A DNA stretch of 32,500 nt from Anaeromyces robustus (taxonomy: Eukaryota; Neocallimastigomycota; Neocallimastigomycetes; Neocallimastigales; Neocallimastigaceae), in contig MCFG01000078.1 in assembly GCA_002104895.1 (NCBI GenBank), positions 1-32,500 of the forward strand. The letters are read 5' to 3'. Below the pieces are notes generated by a model. That model saw nothing but the letters and a program-made list of their open reading frames with translations, made no database searches and was not told the origin of the DNA. Position 1 is the stretch's first letter. The number at the start of each line of letters is the position of its first letter. Both the position numbers and the translations under genes were made by a program. Shown here piece after piece: positions 1-14,753 of this stretch.

Positions 1-748
1 TATAATATCTTTGCCCATAATATTCTTTAAAACGAGTTTTTATATCAAGGCAGGAACGCATATACGATGGTTTTGAAATATTAGAGGCATAACATTCTTT
101 TTCTAAAATTCTACCAAAGTCATATTGACCATCCGTTACGAAGCATACATTGTCAAACGGTTTTTGAGAATAGTTACTTAACCAATCTTCAAATTCCCTT
201 AAAACCACAATAAACCTATCAGCATTATTAACTTGTTCCTTTTGTAAAAAAAAAATTAATAAAAAGACTATATAAATTAATATATATAAATTAAGGAATA
301 ATAATAAGAAGAATAAGAATAAGAATAATAATAATAATAATAATAATAATTATTATTATTATTATTATTGTTGTTATTCTTATTATTAGCAATTACTTGA
401 GAAATATGAGTTAAGGTTAAAATATGATTTGTAAGTATTGGATTACGAGAGGGTCTAACATATCTATTGAATTCAGCTACCTATTAATGTTATTGAAACA
501 TATTATGATACAAATATTATTAATATTATTGAAAAAAAAAAAAGAATTTATATTTATTATTATATAATTAATAACTATAATGTTTAATAAAAATTTACAA
601 TAGAATTGTTGGAACTATCAATTAAAACAGCTGGAAATTGTATTATTTCACTTGGATAATCTGAACGTCCATATCCTGGCCTGAAAGGATCAGAATCATT
701 AGTTGCTTCAAAATCAATAATACAATAATATTTATATGGTTGAATAAC
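1..748 (-). CDS. ERI1: ERI1-like DEDDh 3'-5' exoribonuclease, partial (3 exons visible, runs off left edge)
   Basis: Minus-strand exons read 748-599, 480-397 and 238-1. Introns 598-481 (donor GTAAAT) and 396-239 (donor GTAATT) are both phase 0. Exon one encodes IIDFEAT, the DEDDh motif with the first metal-binding Asp and Glu, followed by EIIQFPAVLID. Exon two gives FNRYVRPSRNPILTNH...LTHISQ, the usual motif between the first two Asp sites. Exon three continues EQVNNADRF...LREFEDWL, then FVTDGQYDF with the second catalytic Asp, then YMRSCLDIKTRFKEYYG. The final His/Asp motif would lie left of the window. Enzymes of this family trim RNA 3' ends (histone mRNA, 5.8S rRNA, siRNA). The usual Cys after DFEAT is replaced by Asn, followed by a short insert. 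The first coding exon is not certain: exon one is preceded by poly-A and an AG acceptor at 750-749, with no nearby ATG. The family is secure; the substrate is unknown. Confidence 0.88.
318..372. repeat. Palindromic (AAT)n/(ATT)n repeat inside an intron of the ERI1-like gene
   Basis: About nine AAT units run directly into about seven ATT units, so the two halves are self-complementary and can form a long hairpin in DNA or pre-mRNA. Imperfect outer arms (AATAAGAATAA on the left, TTATTCTTATT on the right) extend it. It lies between donor 396 and acceptor 239 of the minus-strand gene. Read through, it would encode poly-Asn then poly-Tyr and then reach a stop, which supports intronic placement. 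Confidence 0.8.
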
Positions 749-759
749 CTTTTTTTTTT

Positions 760-1099
760 TTTTCTTTTAAATCTAATGTAAAGTTAAAAATTAAAATTTA
801 AAAAGAAAAAAAAAAAAAAATAGAAAAAAATTATTCGTTCATTTATATACTTTTTTTTTATAAAAAAATTAAAATAGACTATTTCCAAATTATTTAAATT
901 ACTATTTATTATGTCCAAAATCTCAAAATTTTATAATTTTACTTATTTATTATATCCAATTATTTACCTTTATAAATATATTATTAATAACTGTTATTTC
1001 TCTACTTCTAATGCTATTTTTGATGAATATAAAAAAAATATTTTATATTCATAAAGGTATGAAGGTAAATAGTAAATTATCAATTAAATATATATTTTA
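760..1099. other. AT-rich stretch upstream of the ERI1-like exons
   Basis: This stretch holds homopolymer A/T runs and short ATTT repeats. It should contain the 5' end of the minus-strand ERI1-like gene, but no exon with a start codon and a phase-0 donor stands out. The near palindrome CTTCATACCTTTATGAATATAAA near 1040-1065 (minus reading) has no coding support. Confidence 0.4.
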
Positions 1100-1330
<231 letters not shown>

Positions 1331-1365
1331 ATTAATTTATTTATTTATAAATATTACCATATGTA

Positions 1366-1656
1366 ATGTATCTTAATACATTAAACTTAAAAAAGAATTT
1401 AAAACACATTATCAATAAATTTTATTGTCTATTTACCAATGTTAGTTCATTTCATCTAAGTATATTTGGTTGTAAAACGGAAACAAAAGAAGAAAAGAAA
1501 TACTTAAATGTTAATTAAAATTCTGAATCATATCATTCTAATGAAAATGTTACACAAGAAATTGACATTATAATAGATGAAAGTAATAAAAAAAGAAAAG
1601 TTATAACTAAAAGTGAAGACAAACTAAAAATTGATATTGTAACTATGGACAATTAA
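1366..1656 (+). pseudogene. Short reading frame with one internal stop; possible gene relic
   Basis: An ATG at 1366 opens a 50-codon frame ending in TAA at 1516-1518. The same frame then continues for 45 codons to TAA at 1654. The part before the stop includes CLFTNVSSFHLSIFGCKTE; the part after it includes ENVTQEIDIIIDESNKKRK and KSEDKLKIDIV. Both have the acidic/basic/hydrophobic alternation of real protein and fewer A/T homopolymers than the flanks. I do not recognise the family. It could be a decayed gene fragment, a missed exon, or chance; no convincing splice sites that remove the stop were found. Confidence 0.35.
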
Positions 1657-2621
1657 TTATATAAATGGTTATAATAAATTCTAACAATAGCATACATAAA
1701 ATAATAACATAGAAACTATCAAATAATAATGGGATTATTGATTTTAAAATTATATAAATATAAAAATTTATTTTTAAATGTTTTATTTTTCATATATTAT
1801 ATTAATATAAATATCAATATATTTTATATTAAAATTATATATTTATATTATATTTTAATTGATATATTTATGATCATATTTTGGATTAAAATTGTTATTA
1901 TAAATTATACAAATTAACAAACAAGTAAATAAACAAACAAACAAATGAATGAATAAATAATAAATAAAATAAAATAAATAAATAAATAAATAAATAATTT
2001 TAATTAATTAATTAATTAATTATTAAATAAAAAAAAAAATTAAATAAAATAAAATTCAAAAAAAAGTGAAATTTTTAAAAAATAGTAAAAGTTTATTATT
2101 TAAAATTCAAGGAGTGAAAATAAATATTTCTTTTTTGATAACTAAATAAATAATAAATATAATAATTTTAATAATAATTTTAGAAATTTTATCAAATAAA
2201 TATTAAATTGTAATTTTTCAAGGAAATAACTAATAATATTCTAAAAAAGAATATTGAATCATTTTATAATTTTTTTTAATTATAATTGTAAGTAAATATT
2301 TTTTAAATAAATAAATATTAAATTATTAGTTTTACTTCATAAATATATATTCTTTTTAAATAAGCTTGTAATATATAAAAAAAAAAAAAAAAAAAAAAAC
2401 ATTACTAATTTGACTTTTTCTTTTTTGTTCTTTTTTTTAAAAAAAAATATTTTTTTAATAAATATAATGTTATAAATAAAATTTTTCATTTTTTAGTAAT
2501 CATTTATTATAAAAACTTATATAAAATTATAATTAAATATAAATATTTAATAATATTTATAAACTATATAAGATTTCATTCAATTGAACAAAATTTAATT
2601 TAATGAAATTTTAAAAAAAAA

Positions 2622-2654
<33 letters not shown>

Positions 2655-2907
2655 CAAAATGTATTAATATTATTTAATAAAATTCAAAAATTTCAATTTA
2701 ATTTATACTTTAATCAAAATACAAATAAAAACATACACATATATATAAATAATATTAAATATAATATTTTTTTTTCTAGGAAAATAAAAACATAAAATTT
2801 TTTCAATTCATATTATCAAAATAATTCGTATATATATATATACATTATATTTATTTATATATTGTTAAAAAACATTCTTATTTTTTTTCAAACTATATAT
2901 ATAAAAA
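1657..2907. other. AT-rich intergenic spacer
   Basis: The spacer upstream of the F-box/LRR gene contains A and T homopolymers, a poly-A run at 2379-2399 and short (AAAT)n arrays (about 1975-1998 and 2618-2651). A low-complexity open frame at 1729-1917 encodes only Ile/Tyr/Phe/Asn/Leu-rich sequence expected of random AT-rich DNA. No promoter element can be singled out against this composition. Confidence 0.6.
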
Positions 2908-4335
2908 ATGACCGAAAATGAACCTTATAATGAGAATGCGGTTTCAACATTAAAAACATTAACAATTTGTCTAAAAGGAATGCTTTCAATTGTTCCAAAA
3001 CATAGAACTGCAGAATTAACTCAAGCAATATCAGTTTGTCGTAAACAAATTCAAAATACAATTCGAATAAAATATACTGATAAACCAAAAAAAATACTTC
3101 AGCCATTTAATAGTTATTCAAATAATAATGATTTAATAAAGAAAAAGCAGTCATCATTATTAACTGCTGCTTTATTAGCAGCTTCAAAAGAAAATTCACC
3201 GTCTTCTGCAAAACCTTTAGACCAAAATAATATTAATAATGAGAGTAAAATTATATCAATCTCAATTCCTTCTAATTCCCTTCACATCAATAATAACAAT
3301 GATAATGATAATAATGGTATTGATAACAACTTAAATATAAATAAAAGCATTAATAACAAAAATAATCATAAAATACTTTCTTCTTCAAATTCTTCTATTT
3401 CTATACCTATTGAAATCACAAATAATTCTATTAGTATACCAAAAAATTCATTTAATAATAAATCAATAGAAAATTCTTTTAAAGTCCATTCCTCAAATAA
3501 AAAAGAACATTATCTTTGTACATGTTCTCATAATGAAAAAGAAAAACAAAAACAAAAATCTCAACTTTCTTTAGAAATTGAAAATTCCTCTATAAAAACA
3601 CATACTATCGATAATTCAAATTCAAATTCAAATTCACAGTCATCTCTAGAATTAATAAATGAACCTTTAATAAATTCGAAATCACAACTCACTACCGATT
3701 CTCAATTAAATTCAAATTCAAATTCAAATTCAAATTCAGTTTTAAGCACAGATACAAATTCAGATTCAAAATCTAATTCGAATTCAGATTTAAATTCCAA
3801 TACTAATACTAATACAAATATAAATACAAATAATGATACTAATATTAATAATATGATTAATACTGATTCTAAAACAAATAACAATACAAATGTAAATACT
3901 AATAAAATGAAAAAAAGTCATTCATTTATACCATTCTTTTTTTCAAGTTATTTATCTTCTTCAAAATCAAAAGATAATAAATCTTCAGATTCAAAAAATT
4001 CCAAAGAAAAAACTAAAAATGAAGGTGATAAAGAAATAGATAATAATGATAATAATAATAATGAAAACAGCAACAATAATAATAATAATAATAATAATCA
4101 TTTTACTTCAAAATATTTTATCTCTATACCAAATAGAAAAGATAAAATAGAAATAACACATTCTTTACCCGATTTAATTATTAATAAACCTTCAACGTCA
4201 ACTTTAAATAATTCATTTACATTATCATCTTTAAATCTTTCATCTTCTCATTCAATGAAATTAACATCAGATAACCTTAAATCTAGTTTCATCCAAGATG
4301 ATAATAATAAAAATGATAATGATAATAATGATAAT

Positions 4336-4374
<39 letters not shown>

Positions 4375-6460
4375 TTGAAAATACCTGAATTCTCTATTAT
4401 TAAAGGTAAAAAACCAGATATACCGAAAGTATCTATAATGAAACATGATCTTTCGTCTGAAGAGAGTTTGAAATTTAATGACCATTTATATGAACAACAA
4501 AATGATGATTATTTAAATAGTGAGCATAATTCAAGTGATGAAGATATTGAAACAGAAATTATTTGTAAACATTGTGGTGGAATAATAAAAAATACTTCTA
4601 CAGTAAAAAAAACATTAGAAAATAATATTCATGAAGAAGATATTACCTTAATTAATACTAATAAAAAAAGTAATTTTTTATATTTTTTTAATTTAATATA
4701 CTAATAATTATATATATATCTTATGTATTAATTTTTTTTTTTTTTGAAATTACTGATTTAATATTTTTAATATTATTTTATTATCATTATATATATATAT
4801 AATATATAAAATTAAATTAAATACGATACAATAAATAAAATAATAATAAAAAGAAGATACCCCTGTTGAAAATGCTGAAATAAATATAATTGATAATAAT
4901 GATGAAGCAAATAAGAAAAAAATAGTATCACTTTTTAATAAAAAAAAGAAAAAAATTGATGATATAAAAGTCAATGTAAATAATAATAATGATAACAGTA
5001 TAATTAATCATAATAATAATGCATCTCCTGTGAGTGCTCAAACAGATATAAATATTAATCATATTACTACAATTTTATCTGAATCGACTGTTTTAACAGT
5101 ATCTGATGCTAATGATGAAAATTTTTTAGATTTAGTTATTATTACTGCATCAGAAAAAAATGGTTTATTTTCAAAATTACCAGTTGAATTAATTATATAT
5201 ATTTTTTCATTTTTTAGAAGCCAAAGTGATTTATTATCATTGACATTAGTTAATCGCGCTATTGGTGCATGTGCTAAAACACTTTTATGTGGATTACCAA
5301 GACTTCATGATAATGATCATATGAGAAAATTCTTTAAAGTGGCAACACCTAATAATCTATCCTTGTTGAATTGTGTTAGATCATTACAGTTACCAGATAT
5401 TAAACAAGATATTATTCCAAAGGATTTTGCAACAATATATCCACCTCTTTTAACTAATTTACAACATCTTAGTTTCTATATTAATGAAGATAAACAGGAT
5501 ACTTTAAATGAAAATTTCTGGTTATCCATGTTCAAAGAATTTCACCAATTAAGATCAGTTTGCTTAGCTAATCGTTCTAAATCTGTAACAGATACTTGTA
5601 TTAGGGAATTAATTAAGAATAATGCTTTCTTAAATGTACTTGATTTAGAAAATGTAGATCAATTAACAGATGATGCATTTGAAGATTTATCAGAACATTA
5701 TCAACTTCAAGTTTTGAGTTTAGGCAATTGTACAAGAATTACTGATAAAACATTATTTAATTTGTCTTCTTCTCCTGACATTTTATACTTGTCTGTTGAT
5801 AATTGTTGGAGAGTAACAGATGAAGGGTTAAAAAGATTTGCTGAAACTCATAGCTTAGTTAAAGTATTTAGAGCATATGGATGTGCTAATTTAACTGATA
5901 ATTCTGTATCAGCACTAGGAAAACACTGTAAAAAATTAGAAGTTATTGATATTGGAGGTACATTAATTACTGATGTAGCCATTATTAGTATTGCTGAAGG
6001 ATGTCCAAACCTTGTTATGTTACAAATTGATGAAAATGGTGATTTAACGAACAAAAGTATAGCATTTGTTGGTACATCATGTAAAAAACTAGAATCTATT
6101 TATCTTCCAGATCAAATTACTGATGATGGTGTTATTCCAATTGCACAAAATTGTAAAGGATTACAAGAAATTACACTAGATTGTTTATCCATTACTGATA
6201 ATACTTTAGAAGCTTTAGCTCAATGTGCTGAATTAGAATGTATATCTATTCGAGGTTGTACAGATATTACTGAAAAGGGTATTGATTATCTTACCAAAAG
6301 ATGTAAACTTTTATATAAAATATATGTTGATGATGAAACAAGTTTAAATGAAAAAAGATTAGCTAAAAAATATATTACGAGAAAAAGTCCACAAGATTTT
6401 GTGATATGTCGTTGTTCATGTAAAGAATTCCCTAACTTTATTGTTGAACATGATCCATAA
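2908..6460 (+). CDS. F-box and leucine-rich-repeat protein, two exons
   Basis: The exons are 2908-4669 and 4854-6460 (or 4857-6460; both AG sites keep frame). The donor is GTAATT and the intron about 184 nt, phase 1. Exon two has no usable ATG before the F-box and is open from its acceptor, so the two open frames form one protein of about 1120 residues. Residues 1-65 look helical (TLKTLTICLKGMLSIVPKHR) but are unrecognised. Residues 70-690 are Asn/Ser-rich, with NSNSNS and poly-Asn tracts and a CKHCGG pair near 570. An F-box lies at about 692-735 (LFSKLPVELIIYIFSFFRSQ). It is followed by cysteine-containing LRRs of the AMN1/GRR1 type to about 1090, with repeats such as LQVLSLGNCTRITDKTL and LEVIDIGGTLITDVAI. 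Such proteins usually bind Skp1 and present substrates to an SCF ubiquitin ligase. The substrate is unknown. Confidence 0.85.
4670..4853 (+). other. Intron of the F-box/LRR gene
   Basis: GTAATT donor at 4670 and AAG acceptor at 4851-4853 (alternative AG at 4855-4856, three bases on). The first exon ends one base into a codon and the second supplies two, so both acceptors preserve frame and differ by one residue. This is a possible NAGNAG tandem acceptor. Confidence 0.7.
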
Positions 6461-7613
6461 TTTAAGAATAGTAAATATAAAAAAATCGGTATTATATATT
6501 GTTGCATAGATATATATTAATCATTAATAACGATATTATTATTAACATATAATAAAATAAAATAAAATAAAATTTAAAAAAAATTTTTTTTTTCTTTAAA
6601 TAAAAATAATAAATAAAACATAATTAAGTATATATTTATTATAATTATAATAAAATATACTTTAATAATAAATAAAAAGTTGTTTTATAAATATTATCTT
6701 TACAATATTTTGTATTTTTATTTAATTCATTAATTAATTTTAAATAATATACTATATAAAAAATAACATATCAAATAATATTGTAATAGTAATAATTATT
6801 TAAAAAATAATGATAATAAAGATCAAACATTAAAATGAAGTAATATAAATGAAATAAAGATTTTTATTTTTTATCCTTATATATATTAACAATAATAATA
6901 AATAAAGATAAATGTTTATATATATAAAGACATAATATATTTATATATTTGTTAATTATTTAAAGATATAATGTATAATGGTTTTTAATTATTTTTATAT
7001 AAAATTTTATAGATAAGTACATTAATTATTAATATAAGTTAAATTTCTTTGTCTGTTAATAACTGATACACAATTATTATTAATTTTTTATATAAATATT
7101 ATATCTTTTCACTATAATCATTAATATTTTTTCAAATTTTTAAAAAATTATGAAATGAAAATATATAAAATAGTAAGTTACATTATAAGCTTTGTTTTTT
7201 ATTATATTTTATACATATTATAACAAGTGGATTTTGTAAATTAATAAATTTTATAGGTAAACTAAGATAATATTTTATTAAAAATGTGGTAATTTTATTA
7301 TTATATTAAAATTATAATTATATAAATATATATTAAAATATTTACATTACAAATATATTTTAATTGTAGTATTAATATATTAAATATATTTTTTATTTTA
7401 AAATGATAAACTTTTTTATATTTTCAATTTATTATTTCATTTTGTTAGGATAATGAAGTTTTATCCATAATTTACATTAAAATTTTTGAACACAATAATA
7501 ATAATATATATATCATGTGATATATTAATTTTAATATATTAATGATTGGTAAGTTATATGTTTTTCATTTAAATATTTGTTTTTTTTATATAATAAAGTA
7601 TCTTATTATATAT

Positions 7614-7680
<67 letters not shown>

Positions 7681-8644
7681 TTATATTTATTATAAAATTA
7701 TGTTTTATATTATATTAAATATAATTTATTATAATATGTAATAAAATTGAACAAAATAATTAATAATAGTATAATTTAATATTTAATAATTCATATAATA
7801 ATTATAATAATTAACTATTTCTTATATTTTTTTTAAATCTGTTAATAATAAATAAAATTAAAAAAAATACAATTAAGATTTTTAATATACAAAAAAAATT
7901 TTTTATTAAAATTATTCCTTTTTTTTTTATTAACAAATTTTTTTCTTTCTTATATTATTTTATGAATTTTAGTATATTTCAAATTTACCTTTAATTGTTT
8001 ACAAAGCATGATATATAGATAATTCAATAAAGTATTCAATATTTTTTAAAAGCAATAAGGAAATATATTACTTTAATTAATATTAAGAAAAAATATTTAT
8101 TATTTTTTAAAAAATATATAACAAAAATAATTTTTGAAACAAAATTCTCCTAATTGTATATACAATTTTCTTTTTCTTTTTTTTTTTTTTTTGTTGAAAT
8201 TCTTTTTTTTATTAAAATATAACAAAAAAAAAGGGAAATAATATAAGAAGATCATATATAATATAAAAATGAACTATTTTATATAATAAAATAATTAAAA
8301 ATAACTATTTATTGAAATTTAAATTTCATACAAAATTTAAAGAATTTATCAATAATGATAGAGTAAAGTCCAATAGATTTAATATAATTTATAATTATAG
8401 CATTTATTAATATATATATATTTTTATAAAAGATTTAACGTAATATCATTTTTCAATATTTAATAATACTGATAATCAAAAATAAATATAAATTTGATAA
8501 TATATTTATAAATAAAAAGTAAACAAAAAAATATATCAAGAAAATTAAATTTTTTATAATAAACTTTTCGTAAATATAATTTTACAGTAGAAATATACTA
8601 TATTTCTTTTTTTTTTTTTACCATACAATAAAATAAATGTCAAT
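6461..8644. other. AT-rich intergenic spacer
   Basis: This is the 3' flank of the F-box/LRR gene and 5' flank of the sirtuin gene. It contains the (ATTT)n array at 7610-7682, T runs near 8170-8215, and no open frame with ordinary amino-acid composition on either strand. Transcription ends and promoter are presumably here but are not recognisable. Confidence 0.6.
7610..7682. repeat. (ATTT)n microsatellite
   Basis: About 18 uninterrupted ATTT units in the spacer between the F-box/LRR and sirtuin genes. Confidence 0.95.
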
Positions 8645-8651
8645 ATGTTAA
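8637..8651 (+). promoter_or_regulatory. Four-codon upstream ORF overlapping the sirtuin start
   Basis: ATG TCA ATA TGT TAA begins eight bases before the proposed sirtuin ATG (8645) and ends inside it, in another frame. Scanning ribosomes would meet this ATG first, so it could lower translation of the sirtuin. The presence is seen; the regulatory effect is inferred. Confidence 0.4.
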
Positions 8652-11621
8652 CTTTAAATATAAAAAATATTAAAAAAGGATATGAAGATAAAAAAGAATT
8701 CCAAAATATTGCAAAAGCAATAAGAAAATCAAAGAAATGTATTATAGTTACAGGTGCTGGAATTTCTGTATCAGGAGGAATACCTGTAGGATTTTTATAT
8801 ATATTCAAATAATTATTCAAATAATTAATACTTTTAAATAATATATATTATTGATATAATTAATAAAAATTTATTTGTTTATTTTTTTATTTAATTATTT
8901 TATATCAACTTTTATTATTTAAAAATAAAATAAAAAAAATGAAATAATAAAGGATTTCAGATCTTCAGATGGTTTGTATAATTTAGTTAAAAACAAATTT
9001 CCACAAGCAGTTGTAAAAGGAAAAGATTTATTTGATGCTACATTATTTAGAGATCCAGTAACAACAAAAGTATTTTATACTTTTATGGGTGAATTAAAAG
9101 AAGTTTTAAATAAAGCAAATATTACACCAACTCATCGTTTTGTTAAAGAATTAGACAATCAGGGAAAATTACTTCGTTGTTATACCCAAAATATTGATAG
9201 TTTAGAACGAAGACTTCAATTATCCACTGATATTACTGATAAAAAAAATGCAAAAATTGTTCAACTTCATGGTGATATGGATCGTGTAGTATGTACATTA
9301 TGTCAGGAAACTTTTGAATTTAAAGATGAATATCAAGCTATATTTAAAGAAGGAAATTCAATACCTTGTCCTTCTTGTCAATCAAAAAGTAATATTCGTG
9401 AAATGACAGGTAAGAGAGCTATTTCAGTTGGTTCTTTAAGACCTAATATTGTATTATATAATGAACATCATATCAATGGTAATTTAATTTTTTTTATAAT
9501 AAAAAATTATTAATAATTATTGTATATTCATTATAAATATTAATAATTAAATAATGACATTAAAATAAAATAAAATAAAATAAAATAAAATAAACAAAAA
9601 TAATTTAAATAATTTATTAATCAAAAAAAATCAATTAAATTTTCATTATTTTTAAATATATTTATATATATGTGAATCATGATCTTTAAAAATTATAAAA
9701 ATTTAAATCTATAGGTGATTTAATTAACGATTTTGCAAATTATGATGTATCAAAGAAGCCAGATTTATTAATTGTTATAGGTACTTCTTTAAAAGTTTAT
9801 GGTATAAAAAATTTAGTTAAACGATTAGCAAACGTAGTACATGCTAGAAAAACAGGAAAAGTTATTTTTATTAATAAAACAGAATTATGTTCAAAAACAT
9901 GGGGTGATGTTTTTGATTATGAAGTAATATCAACTTCAGATGAAGCAATTAAACTATTAAAAAAAGAAATTAATTATTTAGATGCACAAGATGCAATTAA
10001 AAAGGAAATGGCAATAAGAAAAGAAGAACTTAAGGAAGAATTAAAAGCCAAAGGTAAATATAAAGATGATAATTTGATAATTTTTTTATATTATTTTTAT
10101 ATATTATCTAATATTTATTTTATTATTAATAATATTAAAAAAAAAATTTCCTATTATTTATGATTGTTTTGCCTATATATTATATATTATATAAATATGT
10201 TACATATATCTTTTTTTTTTTTTTATATATAATACATATATATAAAGGAATCAAATATAATCCAAGGATACATAAATTTAATGAAATTACACCTGATCAA
10301 ACTATTCTTAAAATTGAAGACAAAACAGGAAATCTTGTTATACATATACCCCATAAATCGAATAAAATGGATTCAGAAGATGAAAATAGTAGTGATGATA
10401 AAATGGCTATTGCTTCATCACCTATTATATCTTCATCACCAACACTTTCAGTAACTTCGATATTTTCTACTACTTCTACGTTATCTTCACTTTCAGATCT
10501 TACAGAATTTGATGATAATAATGATGAAAATCAAATTATACTTGATGATATTAAAGATGATGAAAACTTAAAAGAAATATTAGCAAAAGGTGGGGAAACA
10601 ATTGAAAATGGACATTCAAGTGATTCTTATTTATCCCCAATTGATATAAATGAAGAACGTTTAGCCATGGAAAAGCTTAGTATGAATGAATATTCTTCAG
10701 AAACAGAATATATAATTAATATTAATGATGATTCTCAAAATCATGATACTCAAGACATAAAAAATTTCCAAGAATCACCCACTGTACCAATGAAAATTGA
10801 AAATCAACATACTGAAAAGACTTCTACCAAAAAAGCAAAAGAATTAAACAACAACAACAATAATAATAATAATAAAATGAAGATTAGAATAGTAAATAAT
10901 AAATTGAAACTTAATATAACAAAACCAAAAAATGAATCAAATAAAAATAATAAAAACGTGATAAAATCCATAAAATTAAAATTAAGTCCATCCAAAGAAG
11001 AAAAAGAAAATAAACTTAATGTAAATAATAGAATTATATATATATTTATTCTTATTTATTTTTATAATTATTTTTATTATTATTATTTAATTATATTTAT
11101 ATAAACTATTAATTTTATTTATTTAATTTTATTAAATTTTATTTCAATTTATTTTTTTTTTTTTTTTTTTTTTTATTTATTTATTTTAACTATATAATTA
11201 AAAAAAAAAAAAGTATATAGAATTTGAAAATCAAAATAATCAAGAAACATCAAAATTTTCAGATTTTATCCCAATTTCCTATCGATTAAGATCAAGAACA
11301 AATAGTATGGAATCTCTTCATGAAGTCATTAAAGCGAAATCTAATATTAAAAAAGTTACCATTAAAAAATCTTCCACTACCACTAAAAAATCAACTAAAA
11401 AATCTACAAAGAAGACATCACGTACTACTAAAACGAAATCTACTTCAGATAATTTACGTAATATATTAAAAGTTGGTAAAAGAAATGTTACACCTATTTC
11501 AATTATTCCAAAAAAGAACAACAATAATAATAATAAAGTTAAGAGAGAACATATGGAAAGAAATGTTTTAGATGAAAAACCAGTTAATTTACATATAGGT
11601 AAAAAATTAAGAATAAAATAA
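8645..11621 (+). CDS. HST4: Hst3/Hst4-like sirtuin (NAD-dependent protein deacetylase), five exons
   Basis: The exons are 8645-8785, 8953-9478, 9715-10053, 10248-11020 and 11214-11621, with phases 0, 1, 1, 0. The total is 2187 nt, or 728 residues. The NAD-binding motif TGAGISVSGGIP is at residues 36-47 and continues across intron 1 as DFRSSDGLY. TQNID is at 125-129, the catalytic His (QLHGD) at 153, and the zinc-binding cysteines at 161, 164, 186 and 189. GKRAISVGSLRPNIVLYNE and, in exon three, GTSLKVYG complete the fold. The LRPNIVLY segment and sequence between the zinc ligands resemble fungal Hst3/Hst4, which remove acetyl from histone H3 Lys56. The core ends near residue 335. The remaining half is an acidic Ser-rich segment (exon four), then a Lys/Thr-rich basic tail (exon five, KKSTKKSTKKTSRTTKTKS), suited to chromatin binding by inference. 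The usual Gly in VLYGE is Asn here. Confidence 0.88.
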
Positions 11622-14137
<2,516 letters not shown>

Positions 14138-14722
14138 ATGGTAATAAGTAAAAAAGTATTGGATTTAATTAATGAAATTGATGATCGAAAAATATCGATC
14201 ATTCAAGAATGTAATGTTCATCATAAAGTTTATAGACTTTATATTGATCCCAGAAAATATAAAGTAGAGAAAATAAAAGGTAATTTTATTTTAGTATATT
14301 AATATTTATTTATTATTATTTGAAATAAAATGTCACATAATAATTTAATTATTGTTTATTTTATAATAAATATAATGTTAAAAATCAAATACAATTTCAT
14401 AAAAATAAAATCAAAACGAAAAAAAAAAAATGAATTACCAGAAAGAAGTGAAAGTTTGGATTCAATTTATGATGAACAAAAATCATATTCTTTTAAAGAT
14501 TTTTGTGAGTTTTTAATAATAATATAAATAATTAAAATATTAAATAATGATAATATTAAATAATAATAGTTGGATAATAAATATATATAAAAATATTATT
14601 AATAAATATTATAAATAATATATTGTTTAATGGAAATAAATAAGAAATATATTAAAAAAAATTTATATATACAAAAATATTATAAAAGTTATTAATATTG
14701 CAAATTTTTATTAATGATGATG

Positions 14723-14753
<31 letters not shown>

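Noticed and set aside
320-390. Poly-Asn/poly-Tyr coding extension of ERI1 exon two
   Set aside because: The frame reaches a stop before the next exon, while splicing at GTAATT (396) restores the family's LTHISQ-EQVNNAD continuity.
4267-4485. Minus-strand open frame over an Asn-rich part of the F-box/LRR gene
   Set aside because: Antisense shadow of AAT repeats with a poly-Ile translation.
14330-14441. ATG at 14330 as an independent start for the SUN second exon
   Set aside because: The phase-1 junction 14279/14442 joins smoothly to the first exon, and the extra sequence is Ile/Lys/Asn-rich intron-like DNA.
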